Source: Larus michahellis (taxonomy: Eukaryota > Chordata > Aves > Charadriiformes > Laridae). Taken from it: a DNA stretch of 64,000 nucleotides. Position 1 is the stretch's first letter, and each line of letters begins with the position of its first letter. The position numbers were made by a program, and so were the translations under genes. The DNA is taken from the NCBI RefSeq assembly GCF_964199755.1, contig NC_133914.1, positions 4,047,868-4,111,867 on the forward strand, in the 5' to 3' direction. The notes beneath the pieces are model-generated. The model saw only the letters and a program-made list of their open reading frames with translations, did no database searches and was not told where the DNA came from. Shown here one piece after another: positions 14,721-25,100 of this stretch.

Positions 14721-16840
14721 CGGGGGGTGTCAGCCTGGGAAATACAGCTGCCCAGCTTTTGTCTTAGTTGTGTCTTTTTTTGTTGGGTTTTTTTTTTTTT
14801 TTAAAGCAGCCTATAGTCCAGCCATTATTTGTTTTCCTGCCTGAGCATCTCCTTTCATGCTAGGTTTTCCCCCCTCCCATTAACTCCCTTCTCAGATCAC
14901 CACCATCCTCTCACTATTTGCAGCCCCCCCATCTCATTCCCACCCCTCAAAACTTCCATTTTCCTCCAGCAGCTCCCGGAAGCCCAGGGTCTGAGCCCAG
15001 CTCATAAAGCTCTAGTTCAGTGTGAAGCAGAACTCAGACAAGGGAACAGAAGGCCCTAAGCTGAGAGATCTGACAGCTCTGTCAAGTCAAAAAAAAAAAA
15101 TCTAAAAAAAAAAATCACATTGAACATCTCTTCATGCTCTTAACACCATTCGGGGCTTGGCAGTGCTGTCATCGTCCTCCCCCACTCCTTGAAAAGCTGG
15201 GGGGAAAATCCACACAATTTGGGATGCTTGGTTTTGTCTCAGCAGGTAAAGAAATACGTTAAAATGAATACCTGATTTTTCTGATTGCTAGTTATGCCTG
15301 ATCTCATATACGGGATTAAGCCAGGGACCACTTAAACCTCCATTACGTAGTACTAGATATTCAGCTTTTCATAAGCACATTAATGGAGGGGCTCAAGCCT
15401 TTGTCTCCAAGTTCAGCTCCCTGCGCCCCGTCCTCCTCCCAGCTCACACAACATCGGTGTGTGTCACTAACCCCCAAACCTGCACTCTGCCCCCACTGCA
15501 GAGGGGTGGTTGCTCCCCAACACGTACAAGTACAGTCTCTCTTACCTTAAATTATGAAGTATCACAACACTTCTGAAATTCCTCCAGGGACAGGGTCTGA
15601 TCCCAGCCTTCCAGCGCAGCAAACCTGGCTTTATCTCACTGTTCTTCTTCCATTCAGACAGTATAATATCAGCTTTTGGTCAAGTACAATTCTGGTGCAA
15701 AAGTGGTGTGACACACAAAAGCTTTCTAAACCAAGGTTTGTCCTTTAGCAAGCCCCAGAAGATAGGTCAAGTGGTCCAGGACTCAATTAGCCCCTTAGAA
15801 AATAACTCCCTACCAGCTTTTCCATCCTCAGAACATGTAAGCCTGTCCCCTGGGCAGTGCTGGATGCTCCAGGTGTGGAGTTAATCTGAAAACAAACCTG
15901 GCAGCCCAGCCTCAAAAAAAAAAAATCAAGGACACAACTAGGGGAAGGCAGGACCGAGCGTGCCTCACCGAGACCAGTGCCACCAAGCGTTTGGCATTAA
16001 CAGCAGCTTCCCGCTCTGAGGGATCGTGCTTACTACAGCGGGTACTTCAGAACACGGTGTTCATACTGAAGTTCACACACACCGACTGCAACCTCGTCTT
16101 TACCACAGAGCAGCACGAGTACCTGTGGATGTCCTTAGAAGAAGGGGCTGGGGTTTTTTAAGGCACCTATACAATAGCACAACTCTGTACCCAATCCACC
16201 TAAAAACCATCTTTCCCCAGAGCACAAGCACCATTTCTCACAGGCCAGAAAAAAAACCAAAGACAATGCACGTCTCTTTGTGGGCAGGAGTTAATCTTCG
16301 GACCAGCCCTGCGGCACCATGTACTATCCCAACACATCTGCAGCAGACACCAAAACACAAGAAATTCTTATCCCCAACAGCATTTTCAACTGGGGCAGGC
16401 TGAGGAGCCCAGCACAGAACAGGTTTCTGACTTTTATGCTCTGACACCGCACGGAACAGTACACAAATCACCATTCAACAGCACAAGTCATCTTCTAGAA
16501 ACCCTTACCAAAAATAAAGGCTCAGATCAGTCATGTGGTAACAAGGGCTCATTTGTTGAAGTGTCAGCATCCAAAGGGAGGTGGCTCTGAACTCTTTTTA
16601 ACAAAAACACACAACAGCTGACAACTGCTGAGGTGTCAAAACAAAGCTCCAATTGTAAAATTAAGACAATGAGAGTGCTCTAAGGGGAAAGGCAGCCACG
16701 CAGCCCGCCCAGGGACGCAAGGAAAGTGCTGCTGCAGCCCCTTCCACCCAGCACGGGGCAACAGCGCCTGTCGCAGCCCTTTGCCAACCCATTCCATTTC
16801 TCACATCAGTTTTGAAGTAATTCTCATGATAACAGCACTG
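14720..16840. other. Intergenic space between PAQR7 promoter and STMN1 3' end
   Basis: I see no gene here. The stretch has A/T homopolymers (14788-14803, 15090-15115, about 15914) and otherwise unremarkable AT-balanced sequence. Confidence 0.45.
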
Positions 16841-16846
16841 TGCAGC

Positions 16847-16852
16847 TTTATT
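16847..16852 (-). terminator. STMN1: STMN1 polyadenylation signal
   Basis: AATAAA on the minus strand, about 400 bases downstream of the STMN1 stop, in an AT-rich 3' UTR. The expected cleavage site is near 16830. Confidence 0.7.
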
Positions 16853-17255
16853 TAGTCACTCAGTTACAGCAGTATTTTAGCAGAGTGGGACAGTCAGATT
16901 TTTGCAGTGTAACAGATATTCAGCATGGAACAGTATACTACAGATTCCTTTCACAAACGTCTTACAGAGCTGATACAGTACTAGCCATCAACCCAGTAGC
17001 AAGCGCACTGGAGTAGAAAAGGATGCAACAAGAAGATAGCTACACTGGAAAGACAACACTTTAGAAAAAAGTGAAACATGTAAGGTCTCCCCTCTAGCCC
17101 CCAAAGAAAAGTGTACAGTTTGGATCTAATTTTACAGTTCTACATCAGTTTCTAGAAACTTAAAAAAAAACAAACAAAACCAAAGATAAAACCACTGGCC
17201 AGTACAGTCTTTGGATATTTAGAGGTGGGGGAGAGAGTCAGTTTCCAGAATGAAA

Positions 17256-19626
17256 TCAGTCGGTTTCAGCCTCACCAGGGTCTTTGCCTTCTTTGTTCTT
17301 TCGAACCTCTTCAATATGCTTGTCCTGAAAGACAGCAGCGGGAAGCAGTCAGCTGTGCGGGCCCCCGGCCGGCGGAGCCAGCCCCCCCTCGCTTCCCACC
17401 CCCAGGGACAGCAGGAACCCACGAGCATGCATTACTGGGGGGGCTACAGGATGAAGCTTTACAAGAGAAAGCGAGATGCTGCTCTAAATCCATCCATCCC
17501 CCCCTCCCCCTAGAGGAGGATTTCTGTAAAGTCTTCTGCAGATTTAACACTCTCAGTAATTTCAGATTAGACCACCACAGAACTCCAAGGATATCTGTCT
17601 GTTCATACCCCCTCCACGCTTGGCCAGTTACTGGGCTTTATTTAGTCAATTTTTAAAGTAAGGAGCATGGATAATCTCTCTCCCAGGGGGCAACTGGGAC
17701 TCTACACCCACCTTCTCCCTCAAGCGTTCCAGTTTAGCAGCCATTTGTGCCTCGCGGTTTTCTTTGTTAGCTTCCATTTTGTGGGTCAGCTTCTCCTCTG
17801 CCATTTTGCTGAAGTTGTTGTTTTCTTCAATTGCTTTCTGAAGCACCTCTTTTTCATGCTCCCGCTTCTCAGCGAGCTGCTTCAAGACTTCTGCTTCATG
17901 AGACTAACAAAACAGAGGACACACGCTTTGAACGCAAACCAGGTGAGCTACACAGACGAACACAGTCCAGTTGCTCACGACTCCTGAGAGACAAGATTTT
18001 TCTGCTATTTTACTGGAGAACAGCATAATTCCACGATGCAGGACAGAGCTCCCTGGCGCTTCCCCCACCCACACAACCCAAATGTCACCATAACAAGCTA
18101 CCAGGAAAGCTAAGTTTCTGTCATCACCTGCAAGTCTTGTTAAACGGGATTTTTCTGGAAAAAAGAACGTGGATTTTTTTTTTATGTTAACATTGATAAA
18201 ACTTTCCTAGAGGATTCTTGGCTCTCAGAATGGTGAATCACTGAGATTCACATCACACAGGAGGCTGCACGTAAGTTAGAAACCCTCTGCACAGTCCAGG
18301 GTTCCAAGCTACACCTCAACAGCAAGAGCTTACATCGAGCCGTATGGGTAAACCTTCTCATTACAGATACGCCACTACGTTTTCTAACAGAAAAATGAAT
18401 CTGCTATTATGTTAAAGACAAGAAAAACAGCTGCTTCATGGAAGAGCATCCCCTCTCAACTAAACATTTTCTCCCAGTTTTTCAAGTGGCCATTCCAGAT
18501 CACTTTGGGAGCAAAGCTATGGCCTTGCAGACCACAAGGTTCATAAGAGCCCCACCAATTCCAGAGTAGTTCAATTAATATTTGATTTACCATAATACAA
18601 ACTGCTAATCACTTGTCCCTAGCGACAACTTAAAAAAAACCCCAAAACACCACAACTTGCACAGACTAGTTGAGCTGAGCTCACTTAACCTGTTTCAAAT
18701 TTACCTTGCGTCTCTCTTCTGCTGCTTCCAACTTCTTTTGAATCTCTTCCAATGACACATCCTTCTTCTTTGGGGGAGAAAGAGGGAATTCTGGGACTGC
18801 TTCTTTTGAGCGAGGACTGAGTATCAGCTCAAAGGCCTGCCCAGAGGCACGCTTTTCCAGTTCCTTCACTTGAATATCTAGGAACACGGGAAAAAACACA
18901 CAAACAGTATTTTAAGCCAGGAATGGGCTTAGGTAACTTGAATATTCAAAAAATTCAATGCCACAAAGCTCACTTCAGGACACAGCATCTGAGCTGATAG
19001 TTTTGATTTAAGCAGCAGCACCACCATTCAAATACATGGCAGGCAATTTAATTTGCAATTCTTCCTTGATGGGACAGCACACAAGCACCTGACATTTTAT
19101 TTTAGCCTTTAATATCCAGGATCATGAAAAAAAGCTATCAGCACTTCAAGTCAAAAAAAAAAAAATCACCCTTTCTCCAATGACAAGTCTGAGGAAGAGT
19201 TCAAGGCGTTTGCCTAAGACCTGACATAGCCAAGAAGTGAAACCAGTTTTCAAAGAAATATGTAAGCCAGTGTTCTCTCTTCAAACACCTCTGAACAGGC
19301 ACGTCAGCCCTGCACGGTGTCAGCTGCACCAGCACACCAGTTTTGATCACCAAGACGTCTGGATGATAGTCAGTTCTGTTAACGGAGCAGATGGCATGCA
19401 GATGAGCTGAAGCCCATCTGCTAACAGCCTCGGCTGAGAGCGCTTTTGGTATGTTTTCACAAGCACCCAGTTTTAACAGCTTCTCCAAAGCAGCCTAGAG
19501 ATGGGAGAAAAGCATGGTGGTGACAGTTTATTTTACTATATTAGATTTTTAGATTATTTCTGAGGAAGTTAAGAGGAAAGACCCGAGAGCATTTAGTACA
19601 TAATACTACATACCAGAAGTAGCCAT
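17256..19626 (-). CDS. STMN1: Stathmin 1 (oncoprotein 18)
   Basis: Four coding exons: 19626-19614 (MATS plus one base), 18877-18705, 17903-17712 and 17324-17256. All phases close and give 148 residues. Stathmin is a soluble phosphoprotein that sequesters two tubulin dimers and promotes microtubule catastrophe. The four regulatory serines are all in place: S16 in KRASG, S25 and S38 before proline, and S63 as the first residue of the third listed coding exon ([10 protein letters not shown]). The rest is the long helix with two tubulin-binding repeats ([13 protein letters not shown].., [19 protein letters not shown]) and a short acidic end ([10 protein letters not shown]). The tiny 13-base first coding exon matches the family gene structure. 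The gene is nearly identical to the human protein. Confidence 0.97.
19200..19496 (-). other. Exon-like open frame inside STMN1, unknown
   Basis: On the minus strand a strong acceptor (pyrimidine tract CTTTTCTCCCATCTCTAG ending at 19497) opens into a frame with no stop for about 98 codons, beginning [19 protein letters not shown] and later [18 protein letters not shown]. It lies between the first and second coding exons of STMN1. Spliced after the MATS exon it would be read in another frame and would meet a stop within about 13 codons, so it is not an ordinary stathmin exon. I do not recognise the peptide. It could be a chance frame, a terminal exon of another transcript or a poison exon. Confidence 0.25.
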
Positions 19627-20289
19627 GACCAAGAAAATACAGCTCCAGAAGCCAACTCTATGAAATTTTCAATCGGTTGGATTCCTAGATAACAGAGACA
19701 TGCCTTTGAACAGGAAGTACATTAGTTTTATTTCTTCTAGCTCCTAATAAAAACTGCTATGTGTAATTAGACCTGCTGAACAAAAGACAGTCGGGTGGGT
19801 TCCTGCAGTCAGTAATTCCAGTCAGTCTGTGGGGCTGAGGCTGATGTACATTGTTAGGAACAGCAGAGATGCTCTCAATTATCGGTGTTGCAGGATTTCT
19901 ATGTAGGACTGTACAGCCGGTCATTTTCAGTCCTGGTTTTACTCCACCATCATTAAGGTATGCAAACAAAGAGGCCAGTTTTGCCATTAAGCAAATACAG
20001 TGCTGTGGATATTTCATATTGGCAGATATAGCTCTCTGAATTAAAATACGGCACACAACAGGACAGTACAGCCAGGACACCTGCTGCTACCAAAGGATCT
20101 TAAATATGTGTATCGAGTTCATTTAAAATTCGATTTTATTTGTGCAGCTGAAGCCAGATGCCGCACATCACGATGGACAGGGAGCACACACGCTGCCCAG
20201 CATGCTTCGTTATGAAGGGACGCAATTAAAAAAGCCATAAAAGGCTCCAAAAACCCCAAAAGGAGGCTTTTTTTCCCAGGTTTTAAGCT

Positions 20290-21620
20290 GACGATGAAGC
20301 GGGGTCCGGGTGGGCGCGGCTCCCGGACGGGCGCTAGGACCGCGCACCCACCCGGTCCCCAGCGGCACCGCCCCTTCCCGCCGACGACCAATAGGCGCCG
20401 AGGCGGAGGCCCCGCCCCCTTTCCAACCGCACCGAATTCAAACCGCCGGGGAGAGCGCGAGCGGGAGCGCGCGCGCGCCCGCCCGGCGGCGCGCGCGGGG
20501 GGCTCGAGGGAGGGCGGGGCCAACGGTAACATCCGGGCACCTGCCGCCCCCCGCCGCAGGTGCGGGCCCCCGCCTCCACCCCGGGGTGAAGGGGAACGGG
20601 GGGATCGGGGCGGGGGGGGACGACACCCCTCGCCCCGCCACCGCACGGGGCTCAACGGCGGGTCCCCCCAGCTCGATGGCGGCGGGGCGCGGCCGGGCGG
20701 GCGCCGCCCCTTCCCCACTAACAATGGCGGGGTCCTGTCAGGGAGGGGAGGGGGCGCCGTCGCCGCCAGAAGGGCGTCGCCCCTCGCAGCGCGGCTCCGG
20801 GGGACAATAGACACCCCCTTCCCCACCGGCAGACACCCCCCACCCCCCCCACCCATTGTCTCCCGACGCCCCTTCCCTTTGTCACCGCGACGCCCCAGAA
20901 GCGGGCGGCGACGCGACGAACCCCACCGTGCGGAAAAGGGACAAAAGGGGCCACCTCCCCCCCACCCCTCGCCCTGACACCCATCCTCGGGCCACCGCCC
21001 CCCCGCCTTCCCCACACCCGCGGGGTCCGCCCCAGCCCACGGGAAGCCGGCGGGAGGTTGGTGCTGGGGGGGGCCCGCCAGCCCGGCGCCGCCGCGCACC
21101 CACCTGCCCGCTCGGCCGCTCCGGTCACACTCCGCTCGCGCCCGCCCCGCCGCGCACAAAAGCGCCAAACAATGGCACGTGACCCGCCCCGCCCCGCCCC
21201 TATTGGCCGAGCGCGGCGGCACGTGCCGCCCGCCGCGGGGGGGGGGGGGGGGGGTGGGAGGAAGGGAGAGCGAGGCGAGGGGCGCGCGACCACCCCTCCC
21301 GCACCCGCCGCCCGCTGCATGCCGGGAAACGTAGTCCGCCAAGGGCGGGCGGGGCGGAGGGGAGTGGCGGCCCCCGCGGCCCGGCGGCCACCGGGCGGAG
21401 GGTGCGGGACCCTGCCGCGACGGCTCTCGTCTCCGCGGGACGTCCCCCGGCCGGCCGGGCCCCCCGCCGCTCTCTCTGCCCGCGCCACGGCGGGCGGTGG
21501 GACTCCCTTTGTCTCCGACCCCCGTGGCGGTGGGGGGGGAGCGCTGCCCCCGGGCGGCCTCGTTTGGTCAGGGCCACCCGTCCCCCTCAGGGGCATTTGG
21601 CAGGAGCGGAGCCGTGGCGT
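20290..21620 (-). promoter_or_regulatory. STMN1: STMN1 CpG-island promoter with E2F, E-box, GC boxes and CCAAT
   Basis: On the minus strand the order is a CCAAT box (21206-21202), three GC boxes (about 21200-21184), an E-box CACGTG (21181-21176) and an E2F site TTTGGCGC (21169-21162). A donor, GGGCAG followed by GTGGGT, comes at 21104. This predicts a start near 21130-21150 and a short noncoding exon 1 ending at 21104, spliced to the 19626 exon. Stathmin is a known E2F-responsive proliferation gene. Further upstream, 21317-21335 matches the ZNF143 site in reverse orientation (ACTAC..TTCCC.GCATGC). A second CpG block at 20290-20900 lies in intron 1 and has a TTTGAA cell-cycle-like element at 20441-20436. 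Confidence 0.7.
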
Positions 21621-21639
21621 GGATAGTCACCGTTGGGCT

Positions 21640-22190
21640 GGCCCCTGACCTCAGGGCTACAGTCACCTCAGAGCTGTGGTCACCTACCTCAGGGCCACCA
21701 TCACCTGCCTCTCGCCTTTGGTCACCTCAGGACTATGGTCACCTCGGGGCCATGGTCACCTGCCTCAGGGCCCTTGGTCATCTCACGGCCACGGTCACCT
21801 CACGGCCACGGCTACTCACCTCAGGGCTTTCAGTCACTTCAGGACTTTCAGTCACCTCACGGCCATGGCCACCTCATGGCCACGGCCACTTACCTCAGGG
21901 CTACAGTCACCTACTTCAGGGCCCTTGATCAGCTCAGGGCCATGGTCAGCTCAGGGCCATGGTCTTCTGAGGGCCATGGTCATCTGCCTCAGGACCACAG
22001 TCACCTCAGCATCATCACCACTTACCTTGGGGCCATGGTCACCTCGGGGCCATGATCACCTACCTGAGGGCATGGTTACCTCAAGGCCAGCCAGTGATCT
22101 CAGGGCCACGATAACCTCAGGGCTCTTGGTCATCATCAAGAGGACCACCATGTTCCTTTGGTCACCTCAGGGTCACAGCCACCACGGGCC
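21640..22190. repeat. Minisatellite, about 17-21 bp degenerate unit
   Basis: About 28 imperfect copies of a unit close to GGCCATGGTCACCTCA run head to tail, with frequent CTCAGGGC and GTCACCT cores. The copies differ by substitutions and small length changes, so the array is old or rapidly diverging. A plus-strand frame stays open through much of it only because the unit lacks stops. It lies about 450 bp upstream of the STMN1 start. Confidence 0.85.
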
Positions 22191-25100
22191 ATCCCCAAAG
22201 AGGACCTGTGTGTCTGACAGTTCGTTGGCCCTGCAGCCCTTGGCAGTGTGTTTTGGGGGACAGACACATGGCCTCCTTTGTGGGGGATTCTGGTTCCCAA
22301 TGGAGGGTTCTCCTTTGGGGTGACACCAGCAAGTCAAAGCATGTCCAGAAAAGCCATCGTTCCTGCAGATTCCATAGCATGTACATAACGGCCGTGTGAA
22401 GACCATCTGTCCTTGTCCTACGGGCTGCACTGGGAGCAGTTCCTTCCCAAGATAACGCTATTGCCAAGTGTAGAGAAACGGTTTGCTCGTGAGTGTGCTT
22501 TAAATGAACTGGCCGCGTTTTCACACGTTCCATACAAATGACTCCTGTACAGTTCCCGGGGTAATTTCCACGCTACAGTCGCCGGAGCTACACCAAGAGT
22601 CAATACGCACAAAAGGCAGATGGCCGGAGAACAGCACAAATCTTCTGCTACAACGCAAGCCCAGCAGAGCAGTCTCCCTACCCTAAATACCGAAAAAAGG
22701 ACTTTTCTGAGGGGATCCACCCTTGTTGCGCACACTCTTTAAAACCAAGGATTTTTGCACCAAAAAAAAATATAAAAAATCCTACCTTGAGGAAGGTTAA
22801 TATTGTGACAGAAACGCACAAAGCTTTCAAAACAGAGATTATTTTAAACACTTGCCCTGTTTTTTTGCTGATCTGACGTCTATTTCCATGGAAACCACAT
22901 CCAGCCGCCGAGCTGCTAGAATTGGGAGAGGTTTCTGCCGGAGTGGCTCGCTGGGCATGGGAAGAGCCATTTTCCAGCAGCACGGTAGAGCCTTTTTGTG
23001 GGACCGAAGGGATTTCCGATTCAAAATGGTTTGGCTGCTTGGCCCTTCAGGGTCACGCCTGGTACGTTCACGGGGTTCCTGGCTCGATACCAGCGGGATA
23101 TGCAGAGCTATCACATACAACACACGTGTCTTTAAATGGAACATCTTGAGTGCTTGGATTAAATGGCATCAAATGTTGCTGGAAGACAAAGCAGCCAAGA
23201 GACCATGCCACCAGCCTGTGTTTTACTTTATCATTTATTAATTATCATCCGTGTAGATCAACAGTGTGTTGGATGCTTTAATATTAATGCTTTTTAGTAA
23301 AATCAATGAGCTTATCCTGGGATAATCTCAGGATTTCCCAGAGGAAACAAGGCTTCCTGGGCTCGGGGCTTTCTGTTTGGTACCTGTGTGACTGCCTTTA
23401 GTCCATCCTCACCCCCTGGAGAGATGATGATGAAATATCATTTACTGCCTCCGAAGAAGGGATGCAGGCTGAGATAAAACTACAAGTCATGCAGGGGCTG
23501 TTCTCAGCGCTTTCCATCTTATTTCCTGGGCTTCTCACAGGTAAAAAAGAGAGAGAGAAAAAAAAAAAAGACCCGAATGTAACTTACCTTCCTTTGCAGA
23601 TTGGTTTTAAAGGCAAAAATATTTATTTCAGGTAAGAACTCTCCTGTGTAAGAGGCGACGCGGTTTATTGACGAGAGGCACTGAGCTGGGAATCAGATTT
23701 GGGATCTGTTCTCAGCTCTGACGTTTTCCATGTCGTGTCACTGAGGTTGAGACTCTTCAGCAACCCCTTTGCAGCACCTGCCACAACTGGTTTCCGTTTA
23801 AACCAAAATCCTTGAGTATTATTGTGATACAAGGGGAAATAACAGCTCTTAGCAGCTGGAAAGGCACGCAGACGATCTCATTTTTGGCCTCGTTGCAAGA
23901 GTGGTTTTATTTTTGGAACATTTCATAAAACTCATTTGTTTATGCGGCATTTATTTTTGCCTGATCTCAAGGAGAATGGAGTATATGAAAAGCTTTTATT
24001 TAATTTGCATTTGATTTGTGTTTATCGACACATTTACTGCGATTCTAAGCAGACTCTTCTTTCGTCGAGCCCGGCCGCGTGTGGCTGCAGTAGTTTTTGT
24101 CTCCTGGATTCCTCATCACCAAGAAGAGCTTTTCACTATAATTCCAGGTTTTTCCAAAAAAAAAAGGGCAAGCCCAAGCGGGCTCGTTCTCAGCACAGAA
24201 AAAACACGAGGCCCCTCGACGGCAGTTCAACGCTCTCAGTGAAACACGTAAGTCAAGGTCTCATCAGGAGGACTCCTTGTACGTGTGAATTTAGGACGTG
24301 ACGTGATCAGATTTAGCATAAAGATTAAAGCGCCTCCTCTGATGTGCTTATCAAAATATCCCACAAAGAGACTGACATAATTAGGTGACAACTCAGCCCA
24401 CGGCAGCTCTTTTAACTTGCAAAAATATTTAATCTCCAACAAGAAAATGTGCTTTCTGAGTATTAAATTGCCCCCCTTAAGCATCCACGGTGGATGGACT
24501 GACAGCTTATTTGTTAATCGGAGAATGTTTTAAGGCACCTTGGTAAGTAACATTAGCAAGCATTTGCTGAGACCGGTGACAGTCACTGCATTAGCAAAGT
24601 TCATTTTAAAACTAGAAATCCAATATACTATTAGACTTAAGTCAATCAGTTTCACCGATTTAATAAATAACCTGCTAGAGGAGATGGTAATTTAAAAGAA
24701 ACTTGCACTCGGAGGTGGAAGGGCTAAAAGATTTCTTTCTACCCGTGTTTCTCAGCCTTCGTATTAACCTTCGGCAAATTTTTCTCCGCGCCGCAGCTTG
24801 CCCATCTTCACGCCGGCTGTACTGACGTGCTGCTGCCCGACAAAAGGTCTCGCAAGGAAAATTAGCGTCTGCAAAGGTCTCGCTCGTCTTCAGACAGAAA
24901 TATGTTCTGACCTAAATGCAGCCGAGGAGCCCACGGAAATGAAGCCTAAACCAAGACTTTGAGGGAGTGTCTCCCTCACAATGAAAGCTCTTCCACAGGC
25001 AAGAAATGTTTAAGGTAACTGATATTTGCCTACTGGAGGTGTTTAGGCTGATGCTGTACTTATGCTGAAAAATGCCATTAAGAAAATGTTCCCTTCGGAG

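Noticed and set aside
13651-14844. 397-codon plus-strand frame upstream of PAQR7
   Set aside because: Proline-rich translation of a CpG island with no recognisable sequence and no promoter or polyadenylation signals on that strand.
20119-21596. Open frames of about 290-400 codons on the minus strand in the STMN1 island
   Set aside because: Arg/Pro/Gly-rich frames are expected by chance in CpG islands. They cover the STMN1 promoter and noncoding exon and show no domain.
21676-22323. 215-codon frame through the STMN1-upstream repeat
   Set aside because: It is the GGTCACCT minisatellite read as His/Leu/Thr-rich peptide.
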